Notes under the pieces: model-generated
The model's database searches: none
What the model was told of the DNA's origin: nothing
What the model saw: only the letters and a program-made list of their open reading frames with translations
In this document: piece after piece, positions 26,127 to 35,429 of the stretch
How positions within the stretch are numbered: position 1 is the stretch's first letter
How the letters are laid out: each line of letters opens with the position of its first letter
Assembly (NCBI GenBank): GCA_004298675.1
Contig: SCRI01000058.1
Span: 1-64,000, forward strand
Direction of reading: 5' to 3'
Length of the DNA stretch: 64,000 nucleotides
DNA from: a bacterium
GTDB taxonomy: Bacteria > Vulcanimicrobiota > Vulcanimicrobiia > Vulcanimicrobiales > SCRA01
Translations under genes and position numbers: made by a program

Positions 26127-26369
26127 CTACTTCGTGGTCTTGCTCTTGGCAGCGGTCGCCTTGGTGCTCTTGGTCGCCTTCGTAGCCTTGGTCGCCTTCG
26201 TGGCCTTCGCAGCCTTCGTCGACTTGGTGGATTTCGCGGCCGTGGTGGTCTTGGCGGTCTTGGTGGCGGCGACGGTGGTCGTGGCGGCCGTGGACGACGT
26301 GCTCGCGGCGAACGCGACGCCCGTCGAGAGGAACGTAGCCGCTACGAGCGCGGCAAACAACTTCTTCAT
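26127..26369 (-). CDS. Small exported Lys/Thr/Ala-rich repeat protein
   Basis: 80 residues. A signal peptide (MKKLFAALVAATFLSTGVAFA, cleavage after AFA) precedes a highly basic mature part made of TKA/TKS triplets, resembling histone-H1-like or AlgP-like tails, but exported. I chose ATG 26369 because the signal peptide begins there; GGAGG lies upstream. Such a polycation might bind the envelope polymers or extracellular DNA. Function not known; it has its own strong terminator and so is expressed as a single gene. Confidence 0.75.
   Translation of the reverse strand: MKKLFAALVAATFLSTGVAFAASTSSTAATTTVAATKTAKTTTAAKSTKSTKAAKATKATKATKATKSTKATAAKSKTTK
26161..26241. repeat. Nine tandem 9-bp units encoding TKA/TKS triplets
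   Basis: Units of the form TTSGTSGCC (S = C or G) repeat without gaps on the plus strand, each encoding a Lys-Thr-Ala-type triplet on the minus strand. The units differ at wobble positions, as expected of an old or selected repeat. Confidence 0.75.
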
Positions 26370-26529
26370 GGTAGAGGTATCCTCCAGGAGAACGGTATGA
26401 TGTGCCGGCGAGCCGCCGATAAAAGGGGCTTCCCGGTGGCGGCCGATTCGACGCGCCCGGGGGGCTCCCTCTCCTTGGTGCTCTAACGGCCGGAACATAA
26501 ACGCAACCGGGGTCTGGCCGAGTTCCTCC

Positions 26530-27717
26530 TCAGACCTTGGGCTTCCACTTGCCCACGAGGTTGCGGGCGATCACCAGGCGCTGGATCTGTTGGGTGCCTT
26601 CGTAGATCTGCGTGATCTTGGCGTCGCGCATCATCCGCTCCACGGGGTAATCGGTGCAGTAGCCGTAGCCGCCCAACAGTTGCACGGCGTCGGTGGTCAC
26701 GCTCATGGCCACGTCGCCGCACTTGAGCTTGGCCATCGCCGACCAGTACGTGATGTCGGCGGCGCCTTCGTCGCACTTGCGCGCGGCTTCGTACAACATC
26801 AAACGCGCGCACTCCACCTCGGTGCGCATGTCGGCCAGCATGAATTGCAGGCCCTGCTGCTGCGAGATCGGCTTGCCGAACGCCATGCGCTCCTTCGTGT
26901 AGTTGGTGGCGAAGGTCAGCGCGCCTTCGGCGATGCCCAACGCCTGCGCCGCGACACCGGGGCGCGACTTGTCGAGCACCTTCATCGCGATCTTGAAGCC
27001 TTCGCCCTCGGCCCCGATGCGGTGCGAGTCGGGAACGAAACAGTCCTCCAGGACCAGCTCCACGGTGGGCGAGCCTTTGATACCCATCTTGTGCTCGCGT
27101 TTGCCGACCTTGAAGCCCGGAAACTGTTTCTCCACTAAGAACGCGGTGATACCGTTGGGGCCTTTGGAAGGGTCGGTGACGGCGAAGAAGGCGATGGAGT
27201 CGGCGACGTTACCGTGCGTGATGAAGATTTTCGTGCCGTTGAGTTTGTAACCGCCCTCCACGCGCTCGGCACGCATGTGCATCGAGCCCGCGGCGTCGGA
27301 TCCGCTGCCCGGCTCGGTGAGCGCGTAGGCGGCGATCCACTCACCCGACGCGAACTTCGGCAGCCACTGCTTCTTCTGGTCCTCGCTGCCGCCGATCATG
27401 ACCGGGAGCATGCCCAACTCCTGCACGGCGACGATGAGTGAGCTGGCAGCGCAGGCCTTCGCGATCTCCTCCACGACTTTGACGTAGGTGAGGAAGCTGC
27501 CGCCCAGACCACCGTACTCGGAGGGAATCGGGATGCCGAGGAGATCGTTCTCGGCAAACACGGTTTTGATGTCGGTGGGATACTCGGCGTTCTGGTCGAT
27601 CTCGGCCGCGCGAGGAGCAACCTTCTCGGCGACGATCTTCCGGACGATGTCGAGCATCATCGCCTCCTCGTCGCTCTGTGGCTCGAGCAGCGAGGTTGGC
27701 GCTGGGGCGGTGGTCAT
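26530..27717 (-). CDS. Acyl-CoA dehydrogenase
   Basis: The 395-residue flavoenzyme catalyses alpha,beta-dehydrogenation of acyl-CoA. AYALTEPGSGSDAAGSMHMRAE (FAD/substrate binding), KIFITHGNVAD, and the C-terminal QLLGGYGYCTDYPVERMMRDAKITQIYEGTQQIQR with the catalytic Glu in IYEGT identify a short/medium-chain ACAD of the butyryl-CoA type. ATG 27717 gives a normal length. It is transcribed divergently from scoAB; both would serve fatty-acid or ketone-body breakdown. Confidence 0.93.
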   Translation of the reverse strand: MTTAPAPTSLLEPQSDEEAMMLDIVRKIVAEKVAPRAAEIDQNAEYPTDIKTVFAENDLLGIPIPSEYGGLGGSFLTYVKVVEEIAKACAASSLIVAVQELGMLPVMIGGSEDQKKQWLPKFASGEWIAAYALTEPGSGSDAAGSMHMRAERVEGGYKLNGTKIFITHGNVADSIAFFAVTDPSKGPNGITAFLVEKQFPGFKVGKREHKMGIKGSPTVELVLEDCFVPDSHRIGAEGEGFKIAMKVLDKSRPGVAAQALGIAEGALTFATNYTKERMAFGKPISQQQGLQFMLADMRTEVECARLMLYEAARKCDEGAADITYWSAMAKLKCGDVAMSVTTDAVQLLGGYGYCTDYPVERMMRDAKITQIYEGTQQIQRLVIARNLVGKWKPKV

Positions 27718-27809
27718 GGTTCGCGTTCTCCGTGGAGTGAAAAATCTGCGCGTAAGCGGGTCAGCGTTCGCGGAGGGCTCCAGACGCCCCTTGCACAAAT
27801 CCCCCGCCC

Positions 27810-28502
27810 ATGAAGAAAGTGGTGGATAGCGCCGACGAAGCGGTCAAGGACCTCTTCGATGGAGCCACGATCGCCGTGGGCGGCTTCGGTCTGTGCGGCA
27901 TTCCGCAGGACGTGATACAAGCCGTGGTGCGCAAGGGCACCAAGAACCACACGGTCGTCTCGAACAACGCCGGCGTGGACGGTTGGGGCATCGGCATGAT
28001 GCTGGAGGCCGGCCAGGTGCAGAAGATGGTCTCGAGTTACGTCGGTGAGAACAAGTATTTCGAGAAGCTGGTTCTGGAAGGCAAGCTCGAGCTCGAGTTC
28101 AATCCGCAGGGGACGTTGGCCGAGCGTTTGCGCGCCGGCGGCGCGGGCGTGACGGCCTTCTTTACGCCGACTGGCTACGGCACGGTGATCGCCGAGGGTA
28201 AAGAGACGCGCGAGTTCGACGGGCGCATGTACGTCATGGAGCGCGGCATCACGACCGACTTCGCCTTCGTCCACGCCTGGAAGGGCGACCGTTTCGGTAA
28301 TCTGGTCTACCGCAAGACCGCGCGTAATTTCAACCCGATGGTCGCCACCGCGGGGAGAGTGACGATCGCCGAGGTGGAGGAGCTGGTGGAGCCGGGTGCG
28401 CTGGACCCCGATCTCGTCCATACGCCCAGCGTATTCGTCAACCGCATCATCGTCAGCAAGGCCGAGAAGCGCATCGAGCGCCTCACGACGCGTCAGGCGT
28501 AG
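27810..28502 (+). CDS. scoA: 3-oxoacid CoA-transferase subunit A
   Basis: 230 residues. [59 protein letters not shown] and [24 protein letters not shown] are the conserved subunit A blocks. With ScoB it moves CoA from succinyl-CoA to acetoacetate or related 3-oxoacids. Confidence 0.94.
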   Translation: MKKVVDSADEAVKDLFDGATIAVGGFGLCGIPQDVIQAVVRKGTKNHTVVSNNAGVDGWGIGMMLEAGQVQKMVSSYVGENKYFEKLVLEGKLELEFNPQGTLAERLRAGGAGVTAFFTPTGYGTVIAEGKETREFDGRMYVMERGITTDFAFVHAWKGDRFGNLVYRKTARNFNPMVATAGRVTIAEVEELVEPGALDPDLVHTPSVFVNRIIVSKAEKRIERLTTRQA

Positions 28503-28512
28503 GAGAAGAGCA

Positions 28513-29169
28513 TTGGTAGACAAGCGTGAGCTGATCGTGCGCCGGGCCGCCAAGGAGTTGCGCGACGGCTTCTACGTGAACCTTGGCATCGGCATGCCGA
28601 CGATGGTGGCCAACTACGTTCCCACCGGCATGGAGGTCATCTTCCAGAGCGAGAACGGCATGCTGGGAATTGGACCCTATCCGGTCGAGGGACAGGCCGA
28701 TCCCGATTTGATCAACGCCGGCAAGGAGACCGTCACCGAGATCAAAGGCACGGCGTTCTTCTCGAGCTCCGATTCATTCGGCATGATCCGCGGCGGTCAC
28801 ATCGATCTCTCGATCCTGGGGGCGATGGAGGTTGCGGAAAACGGCGATCTCGCCAACTGGATGATCCCCGGCAAGATGATCAAAGGTATGGGCGGCGCGA
28901 TGGACTTGGTGGCCGGCGCCAAGAAGCTCATCGTGACGATGGAGCACACGGCCAAAGGCAGCGCGCCCAAGATCCTCAAGCGCTGCACGCTGCCGCTCAC
29001 GGGCACCGGCGTCGTGGACGTGGTGATCACGGAGATGGGCTTCTTCGAAGTGACGCCGCAGGGAATGGTGATCAAGGAGATCGCACCCGGCCTCACCTTC
29101 GATGCGGTGCAGGCGGCTACTCAGGCCCAACTCATCAAGGCGCCGGATCTCAAAGAGATGGCGGCGTAG
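28513..29169 (+). CDS. scoB: 3-oxoacid CoA-transferase subunit B
   Basis: 218 residues from TTG 28513, with AGGAG seven bases upstream. The catalytic glutamate lies in [12 protein letters not shown] (E47); VNLGIGMPT and [14 protein letters not shown] are the other conserved blocks. It follows scoA by 10 bases. Together with the divergent acyl-CoA dehydrogenase this is a short-chain acyl/ketoacid catabolic locus. Confidence 0.94.
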   Translation: MVDKRELIVRRAAKELRDGFYVNLGIGMPTMVANYVPTGMEVIFQSENGMLGIGPYPVEGQADPDLINAGKETVTEIKGTAFFSSSDSFGMIRGGHIDLSILGAMEVAENGDLANWMIPGKMIKGMGGAMDLVAGAKKLIVTMEHTAKGSAPKILKRCTLPLTGTGVVDVVITEMGFFEVTPQGMVIKEIAPGLTFDAVQAATQAQLIKAPDLKEMAA

Positions 29170-29182
29170 CAGCAGGGAACTC

Positions 29183-30025
29183 ATGGCACGAACCATCGAT
29201 CTAGGCGCCGCGCAGGCTCGCGCCGCACGGCTTCTGGAACTCCATCATCAACCGCAGCCGTTGGTGCTGGCCAACGTCTGGGACGCCGCCAGCGCGCGGC
29301 TGGTCGAGGCCGCCGGCTTTCCCGCGGCCGCAACGACCAGTTCCGGCATCGCGAACAGCATGGGCTATCCCGACGGTGAGTTCATCGGACGCGACGAGAT
29401 GCTCGCGGTCGTAGAGCGCATCGCGGCTGCCGTGGCGATTCCGGTGACGGCAGACGTGGAGGCGGGCTACGGGCCCGGCGCGCAGGACGTCGCGGAGACG
29501 GTGCGCCGGACCATCGCCGCCGGCGCGGTGGGCATCAACCTCGAGGATAGCCGGCAGCACGAACTGCTGCCGTTGGACGAGGCCCGCGCACGCGTCGCTG
29601 CGGCGCGCGCGGCGGCGGATGCCGAGGGCGTGCATCTCGTGATCAACGCGCGCGTCGACGCGTTTCTCGACCCTGAAAGCGTGGAAGCGGCGCTCGAAGA
29701 CGCGGTGCGTCGCGCCAACGCCTACCGTGCGGCCGGTGCCGACTCGCTGTTCGTGCCGTTCGTGAGCGACGCGGCCCTCATCGGCAGCCTGGCGCGGGCG
29801 ATCGATGGACCGCTCAATATCCTTGCCGGGCCGGCGACCCCCGCCTTGCCGGAACTCGCGCGTTTGGGGGTGGCGCGGGTGAGCGTGGGCGGCGCGCTGG
29901 CGCGCGCGACTCTGACCGTCGTGCGCCGGGTCGCCGCGGAACTGCAAGGCCCTGGTACGTTTACCTTCGCCGCGGGAATCATTAGCCACGCGGAGATGAA
30001 CGACTTGCTCCGCTCGACGAAGTAG
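29183..30025 (+). CDS. Isocitrate lyase/PEP mutase superfamily protein
   Basis: The 280-residue TIM-barrel protein has LANVWDAASARLVEAAGFPAAATTSSGIA, TADVEAGYG (metal-binding Asp/Glu) and GINLEDS. The catalytic KKCGH loop of true isocitrate lyases is not seen, so a carboxyphosphonoenolpyruvate mutase-like, 2-methylisocitrate lyase-like or oxaloacetate-decarboxylase-like activity is more likely. It is 13 bases after scoB, so it may act on a product of the same pathway. The exact substrate is open. Confidence 0.85.
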   Translation: MARTIDLGAAQARAARLLELHHQPQPLVLANVWDAASARLVEAAGFPAAATTSSGIANSMGYPDGEFIGRDEMLAVVERIAAAVAIPVTADVEAGYGPGAQDVAETVRRTIAAGAVGINLEDSRQHELLPLDEARARVAAARAAADAEGVHLVINARVDAFLDPESVEAALEDAVRRANAYRAAGADSLFVPFVSDAALIGSLARAIDGPLNILAGPATPALPELARLGVARVSVGGALARATLTVVRRVAAELQGPGTFTFAAGIISHAEMNDLLRSTK

Positions 30026-30042
30026 AAACACGAGGGTTAGAG

Positions 30043-30315
30043 ATGCCGCGTTTCATGATCGAGCGAACCTTTCCCAATGGCCTGGAAGTACCGATGACGG
30101 CGGAAGGTGCGAATGCGTGCCGCACCGTCGCCGACAAGAACGGCAATCTGGGCGTGACGTGGGTACACTCGTACGTCTCGAACGACAAGTGCAAGACGTT
30201 CTGCGTGTACGACGGGCCCAACGAGGCGGCGATACGTGAGGCCGCGGAATCGAACAGCCTGCCGATCGATGCGATCACCGAGGTACGGATCCTCGATCCC
30301 TACTTTTATCACTGA
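30043..30315 (+). CDS. DUF4242 (SCO4226-like) small protein
   Basis: 90 residues. PRFMIERTFPNGL, VADKNGNLGVTWVHSYVSNDKCKTFCVYDGPNEAAIREAAESNSLPIDAITEVRILDP match the DUF4242 ferredoxin-like fold, whose member SCO4226 binds nickel. The YVSNDKCKTFCVYDGP region carries the likely metal or redox residues. It is the last gene of the scoAB group and ends 5 bases from the convergent ABC transporter stop. Confidence 0.8.
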   Translation: MPRFMIERTFPNGLEVPMTAEGANACRTVADKNGNLGVTWVHSYVSNDKCKTFCVYDGPNEAAIREAAESNSLPIDAITEVRILDPYFYH

Positions 30316-30320
30316 CCGCG

Positions 30321-32144
30321 CTACTCCGCGGCCGTGACCTCCGGCTCGTGGAACTGCTCGTGATAGAGCAGGGCGTAGAGGCCGTTGCGCGCCAAGAGCT
30401 CGCCGTGGCTGCCCGACTCGACGATGCGCCCGCGCTCGACGACGAAGATGACGTCGGCGCTCAGGATCGTCGAGAGCCGGTGCGCAATCACGAGACTCGT
30501 GCGCCCGCGCATGAGCGGCTCCAACGCCTCCTGAATCAACTTCTCGGAAGCCGAGTCGAGCGAGCTCGTAGCTTCGTCGAGGATCAGGATGCGCGGGTCT
30601 TTCAGCAGCACGCGCGCGATCGCCAGCCGCTGGCGCTCGCCGCCCGAGAGCTTGTGCCCGCGCTCGCCCACCACGGTTTGGAAGCGCTCCGGCAGGTGCT
30701 CGATCAGATCGTAGATATTGGCGGCGCGGCAAGCCTCGATCAATTCCGCCTCGGTGGCGTCGGGCTTACCGTAGCGGAGATTCTCCGCGATGGTGGCGTG
30801 GAAGAGGTACGTCTCCTGCGAAACGATGCCGATGTTGCGGCGCAAGGAGTCTAGGCGCACGTCGCGCAGGTCGTGACCGTCGACGGTGATGCGCCCTGTC
30901 TGCGGATCGTAGAAGCGTGGAACCAGTTGCATGATGGTGGTCTTGCCCGCGCCGCTCGGCCCGACGAAGGCCGCCAGTTGTCCCGGCTGCACGTGGAACG
31001 AGACGTGTTCGAGCGCGGCGCGGTCGGCGGTGTAATGGAATTCGACGTCTTCGAAGGCGATCTCGCCGCGCACGGTCCCCAACTCGACGGCGTCGGTGCG
31101 CTGCGGCGCCTCCGGCTCCATGTCGAGATATTGGAAGATGCGCTCGAAGACGGCCAGTGCGCTCACCAACTGCACCTGCACGCCCACCAAGGCGGAGGCC
31201 GGGCCGTAGAGCCGGCTGAGATAGGCGACGAAGGCGACGATCGTCCCAACCTGAAGTCCACGCTCGATGGCTAGCCAGCCGCCACCGTACCACACGATCG
31301 CAGGGCCCACCACGATCATCGCGCCCACCAGCGCCACGAACCAGCGGCCGACCATGGCCAGGCGAATCTCCAAGCCCATCAACTCCGTGCCGGCGTCGTG
31401 GAAGCGCTTGGCCTCCTGGCGCTCGCGCACGAACGACTTGATCAGCGTGATCCCCGAGAGCGAGAGCGTCTCCTGCATCAAGCTCTCGATGCGGTCGCGC
31501 TGCTCGCGCGTACGCTTGCGGATGGCATACATCGCCCGGCCCACCGGCCGCAGCGGGAAGACCATCAACGGCACCACCGCTAGCGCGATCAACGCGAGGC
31601 GCCAATCGAGTACAAAAATCGCCACCAGCGTCGTTAGGATGATCGTGACGTTGGTGACGATCGTGACCAGAGTTCCCGTCACCACGTTGTCGACGGCGTC
31701 GACGTCGCTGGAGACGCGATTCATGATCTCGCCGGTCTTGGTCGACGTGAAGAAGGCCAGCGACATCGTGTGGAGATGTTGGACGAGGCTGTCGCGCATG
31801 TCGCGCATAATGCCTTCGCCGACGTAGGCGTTCAGGTACCCCTGCCAGGCGCCGATGGCGCTGCCCGCCACGGCCGAGACGATCATCCCGCCGACGTCGA
31901 AGGCCAGCCCGTGCAGATCCTTGCCGGCGATGGCGCCGTCGATGATCCACTTGGTGAAGAGCGGCGGCAGCTGACCCAAGGTACTGGTGACGAGGATGCA
32001 GCCAAGCACCAGCGCCTCTTGGCGCCAATACGGCACGAAGAAACGTGCGATGCGCCGTAGATCGACCCGCGGGGCCTTGGACCCCTTGGGTTCGAACTGC
32101 GATGACCACATCAGGTGCATGGGGGTTGAGCCGCCGCCGAGCAT
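30321..32144 (-). CDS. ABC exporter, fused permease-ATPase (MsbA/MdlB type)
   Basis: The 607-residue half-transporter should homodimerise. Six transmembrane helices occupy about 35-325; the nucleotide-binding domain has Walker A GPSGAGKTT, Q-loop VSQETYLF, signature LSGGERQRLA, Walker B ILILDEATSSLD and the switch His in IAHRLST. The substrate (lipid, peptide or drug) cannot be read from sequence. AGGAGG lies only one base before ATG 32144, so an internal ATG (MHLMWSS, 24 bases in) remains possible. It stands alone. Confidence 0.92.
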   Translation of the reverse strand: MLGGGSTPMHLMWSSQFEPKGSKAPRVDLRRIARFFVPYWRQEALVLGCILVTSTLGQLPPLFTKWIIDGAIAGKDLHGLAFDVGGMIVSAVAGSAIGAWQGYLNAYVGEGIMRDMRDSLVQHLHTMSLAFFTSTKTGEIMNRVSSDVDAVDNVVTGTLVTIVTNVTIILTTLVAIFVLDWRLALIALAVVPLMVFPLRPVGRAMYAIRKRTREQRDRIESLMQETLSLSGITLIKSFVRERQEAKRFHDAGTELMGLEIRLAMVGRWFVALVGAMIVVGPAIVWYGGGWLAIERGLQVGTIVAFVAYLSRLYGPASALVGVQVQLVSALAVFERIFQYLDMEPEAPQRTDAVELGTVRGEIAFEDVEFHYTADRAALEHVSFHVQPGQLAAFVGPSGAGKTTIMQLVPRFYDPQTGRITVDGHDLRDVRLDSLRRNIGIVSQETYLFHATIAENLRYGKPDATEAELIEACRAANIYDLIEHLPERFQTVVGERGHKLSGGERQRLAIARVLLKDPRILILDEATSSLDSASEKLIQEALEPLMRGRTSLVIAHRLSTILSADVIFVVERGRIVESGSHGELLARNGLYALLYHEQFHEPEVTAAE

Positions 32145-32183
32145 ACCTCCTAGACTCCCGCACCGCGCGTGGAGTTTCCCGCG

Positions 32184-32540
32184 CTACGTCTTTCCGTTCT
32201 GCGTGACCAAATAGGCGGCGATGGGCTCGAGCTGGCTCTCTTCCAGCGGGGCCCCGTAGATGTTCTTCATCTTCGTGACTTCAGCCAGCCACTGCGCCTT
32301 GGAGAGCGGCGGTTGCGTGTAGATGTAGTCCGAGGAGTGGCAGGTCTGGCAGTTGGCGCGCGCGAGGCCGGCGCCCGGACCGTCCTTGAAGAGTTGACGT
32401 TCCGGAGGGAGGGTGACCGAGACGGTGACGTCAGGGTTGGGGGGCGCGGCCCCGGCGGCGGAGTCCGAGGCGAATCCCAAAAGCGCCGCAATTGCGATCA
32501 GTGCGCTTGCAGCCGCACCGGGAAGCGAGCGATTCCTCAC
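32184..32540 (-). CDS. Exported monoheme cytochrome c (SorB-like)
   Basis: 118 residues from GTG 32540 (GGAGG 8 bases upstream). A signal peptide (residues 1-28) precedes a small class-I cytochrome c domain with heme motif CQTCH (C64, C67, H68) and a distal Met candidate (M91 in EVTKMKNIYG). It lies 11 bases downstream of the exported molybdoenzyme, the SorA-SorB order, so it should take electrons from sulfite oxidation. Confidence 0.87.
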   Translation of the reverse strand: MRNRSLPGAAASALIAIAALLGFASDSAAGAAPPNPDVTVSVTLPPERQLFKDGPGAGLARANCQTCHSSDYIYTQPPLSKAQWLAEVTKMKNIYGAPLEESQLEPIAAYLVTQNGKT

Positions 32541-32551
32541 CGGCGTCCCTC

Positions 32552-33754
32552 CTAGCTCGTGTGCACCGAGAGGCTCTCGATGTTGTTGCGTAGATAACCG
32601 CCTGGCGTCCAGCACGTCGCGCTGGTCTGGACGGAACCGTCGTGCGCCGTTGCCCGGCACGCCAGGCGGTAGCTCTGACCCGCCTGGGCATCCAGCGGCG
32701 AGCTCCATTGCCGGAAACTATATTGGCCGTAGTCTCCGCCGAGCGCGGCTTGCGTCCACGTAGCGCCGCCATCGGCCGAGAAGTCGACGCGCGCGATGCC
32801 GCTCCCGCCGTCGAACGCGATGCCTTGAACGCGCCTGCTCCCGGGTGAGATCTGGTCGCCGTCGGCCAAGCTCGTGATGAAAGAGCGCACGCGCATCTTG
32901 GTAATCGGGACAGTGGGGGTGGTCTGCCCCGGCTTGATGCAGCCGTCGCCGGCGGCGGGAATGCGATAGGCGGTCTTCATCCAGAAGTTCTGGTCGACTG
33001 CGTCGATGACTTCGACGTCATCGAGCATCTTCACCCAGTACGTGGCGAAGTAACCCGGAACCACTAGGCGCACGGGAAAGCCGTTGAGCAGCGGCAGCGG
33101 GCCGTCGTTCATCGCGTAAGCGATCAGCACGTCCGGTGACGTGGCAACGTCCATATCGAGCGACTTGATGAAGTCGGGCGTCGTCTGCAGCACGGGCCGC
33201 TCGAGGCCGTTGAAGCGCACTTGGACGGCGCCGGCTTTGACGCCGGCGCGCGCGAGCACGTCGCGCAGGCGTGCGCCGCGCCAGCGCGCGTTCCCCATGG
33301 CACCGTTGGCCCATTGGCCGCCCGGAACGCGAGGATCGAAGAAGCCGCGGCTGTTACCCGAGCACTGACAGACCGCGGGAATCTCTACCGGCTGGAAATC
33401 GCGGCGCAGTTGATCGACGCTGAGCTCGAGTGTACGGTTGACGAGACCGTGAACCTTGACACGGAAGGCACGGCCGTCAACGGAGGTGGGAATACCCGCA
33501 AGATGCCAGCGTACGAAGAAGGCGTCGTTGGGCGTGAAGACGCCCTCGTCGAAGACCTTGAAAGGCGTCTCCAACTGCGGCGGGCGCGAGGTCAAGAGAA
33601 TCAGCGGCCGCTTCTGCGGAAAAGTAGCGAGGGGACGGCTGCCGTTGACGAAGGGCTGGGTGATCGTCTCCTGAGCAAGCGCGTTGCTACCTGCCCCGAG
33701 CGCGGCCAGCCCGCTCGCGGCGGCGCCTCCGATCAAGAAAGAACTGCGGCGCAT
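32552..33754 (-). CDS. Exported sulfite oxidase/dehydrogenase molybdoenzyme (SorA-like)
   Basis: 400 residues. A twin-arginine-type leader (MRRSSFLIGGAAASGLAAL, RRSSFL) fits export of a folded Moco protein. The Moco domain holds the Mo-ligating Cys in VCQCSGNSRGFF (C131), GGQWANGAMGNARWRGARLRDVL, and the C-terminal Mo-co dimerisation domain begins near residue 280 (KMRVRSFITSL, GIAFDGGSGIARVDFSADGG). It probably oxidises sulfite to sulfate in the periplasm or outside the membrane, passing electrons to the cytochrome encoded next. Confidence 0.9.
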   Translation of the reverse strand: MRRSSFLIGGAAASGLAALGAGSNALAQETITQPFVNGSRPLATFPQKRPLILLTSRPPQLETPFKVFDEGVFTPNDAFFVRWHLAGIPTSVDGRAFRVKVHGLVNRTLELSVDQLRRDFQPVEIPAVCQCSGNSRGFFDPRVPGGQWANGAMGNARWRGARLRDVLARAGVKAGAVQVRFNGLERPVLQTTPDFIKSLDMDVATSPDVLIAYAMNDGPLPLLNGFPVRLVVPGYFATYWVKMLDDVEVIDAVDQNFWMKTAYRIPAAGDGCIKPGQTTPTVPITKMRVRSFITSLADGDQISPGSRRVQGIAFDGGSGIARVDFSADGGATWTQAALGGDYGQYSFRQWSSPLDAQAGQSYRLACRATAHDGSVQTSATCWTPGGYLRNNIESLSVHTS

Positions 33755-33840
33755 CGGCCTGCCTCTTCCGGCGATGGGACGGAATGTTGGTCCCCTGATA
33801 CCCCGCCGCCCCAGCCGGCAAACGAGCGCTCGCGCGCCGT

Positions 33841-34839
33841 CTAGCGTTTGCCGTCGCGCAGCGCCGCCAGCTCTTTGAACAACTCGAGCTCGCGCTTGGA
33901 GAGATCCGTGGGTAGCTTGCCAACCACGCGCACGAACTCGTCTCCGAACTTGCCGTCGCGTTTTGGCATGCCTTTGCCACCCAGCCGCATGCGCGCTCCG
34001 CTCTGCGTGCCTGCGGGGATCGTCATCGTAACTTCGCCCGTCATCGTCGGCACGTGCACCTCCGCGCCGAGCACGAGATCGTAGAACGAGACTGGAAGCT
34101 CCACCGCAAGGTCATCACCGGAACGTTCGAACTGCGGGTCGGGCAGCAGATGCACGATCAGGTAGAGATCGCCGGCGGCGCCGCCGCCGCTGCCTGCACC
34201 GCCCTGCCCGGTCAGGCGAATGCGCTGGCCGTCCTTGACGCCGCGCGGTATGGCCACCTCGAATTTCTTCATGGTGATCGTGCGCCCGGTGCCGTGGCAG
34301 TTGGCGCAGAGGTGCCCGCGCTCGGTGCCGGTGCCCGAACACTTCGTGCAGACGTCCTCAACTTGCAACGAGACAGTCTTCTTACCGCCGCCGTAGGCTT
34401 CGTGGAGGGTCAGCTCGATGCTGCTCTCCAAGTCCTGCCCCTTGCGCGGAGAGGAGAAGCCGCCCGAACGGCGGCGCCCCCCGCCCATGCGGCCGAAGAA
34501 CTCCTCAAAGAAATCCGAGAAGCCCGAGCCGCCGCCGGAGAAATCGAAGTTGTCGAAGTGGGTGCCGGCCTGTTGACGATAGTGCCGCTGCGCCTCCGCC
34601 TGTGCGGCCGCGTTCTGCCAGTCGCTGCCGAGCGCGTCGTACTTGTGGCGCTTGTCGGCGTCGCCCAGCACCTCGTACGCCTCTTGGATCTCTTTGAACT
34701 TCTCTTCGGCCTCGGCGCGGTTGGAGGGATTGACGTCGGGATGCCACTTACGCGCCAAGCGGCGGTAGGCCGATTTGATATCCTTCGCCGGGGCGCCCTT
34801 GGGAACGCCCAGGATCTGGTAGTAATCCTTGTAGTTCAT
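33841..34839 (-). CDS. dnaJ: DnaJ-family co-chaperone with half-size zinc finger
   Basis: The 332-residue protein has a J domain with HPD (H33-P34-D35), a Gly/Phe-rich linker (about 95-130), and CTDI/CTDII, but only two CxxCxGxG repeats (C164, C167, C178, C181) instead of the four of canonical DnaJ, giving one zinc site at most. It stimulates DnaK ATPase. Its ATG overlaps the grpE stop (ATGA), in a dnaK-grpE-dnaJ order. Intermediate between DnaJ and CbpA types. Confidence 0.92.
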   Translation of the reverse strand: MNYKDYYQILGVPKGAPAKDIKSAYRRLARKWHPDVNPSNRAEAEEKFKEIQEAYEVLGDADKRHKYDALGSDWQNAAAQAEAQRHYRQQAGTHFDNFDFSGGGSGFSDFFEEFFGRMGGGRRRSGGFSSPRKGQDLESSIELTLHEAYGGGKKTVSLQVEDVCTKCSGTGTERGHLCANCHGTGRTITMKKFEVAIPRGVKDGQRIRLTGQGGAGSGGGAAGDLYLIVHLLPDPQFERSGDDLAVELPVSFYDLVLGAEVHVPTMTGEVTMTIPAGTQSGARMRLGGKGMPKRDGKFGDEFVRVVGKLPTDLSKRELELFKELAALRDGKR

Positions 34840-35360
34840 CCCTGCGGCGGCTTGGCTACGATGACTTTAGCTTCACGTAGGAGGTCGTCGCCGATCAGAT
34901 AGGCCTTCTGCACGACCTCGACGATGCTGTTCTCCTCGGCTCCCGGGCTCTGGGCGGTGCCGATCGCCTCCGCGACGCGCGGGTCGAATGGCTTCCCGGT
35001 GAGGTCGAGCGCTTTGACACCCTCTTGCGCTAAGACGCTCTCGAAGCCACGCAACGTCTGCGTGACCCCGGCGTGCAGAGCCTCGACGTTGTCGGTCACC
35101 TTGAGCGCGCGTTCGAGGTTGTCGACGATCGGCAAGAGCCGGTCGAGAAAGGCCTTCTTGCCGTGCATCGCGATCTCCGTGAACTGGCGCTCGATGCGCT
35201 TCTTGTAGTTCTCGAGATCGGCAACGGCATAGAGATATTTCTGATAGTTTTCGTCGGCTTTGGACTTGGCCGCGGCCAATTCGGCGGCGAGGCCGGGCTC
35301 CTCCACAGCCGCAGGCTGGGCCGTGGTATCGTTCATCTCAGACATGGTATGTTGCGGCAT
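34836..35360 (-). CDS. grpE: Nucleotide exchange factor GrpE
   Basis: 174 residues from ATG 35360 (ATGs at 35345 and 35336 are also possible). A long coiled-coil helix (about 20-75, [23 protein letters not shown]) leads to the beta-wing domain ([52 protein letters not shown]), as in other GrpE. It exchanges ADP on DnaK. Confidence 0.94.
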   Translation of the reverse strand: MPQHTMSEMNDTTAQPAAVEEPGLAAELAAAKSKADENYQKYLYAVADLENYKKRIERQFTEIAMHGKKAFLDRLLPIVDNLERALKVTDNVEALHAGVTQTLRGFESVLAQEGVKALDLTGKPFDPRVAEAIGTAQSPGAEENSIVEVVQKAYLIGDDLLREAKVIVAKPPQG

Positions 35361-35429
35361 GCCTCATCGGTAGCGTGGGTGCGGCGGAGCGGCGGCGGTG
35401 AGTTGCCGCCGCCGCTCTCGTCCCGGACG

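Noticed and set aside
26161-26241. CRISPR-like or satellite repeat
   Set aside because: Units are 9 bp with no spacers and encode Lys-Thr-Ala triplets in a protein with a signal peptide.
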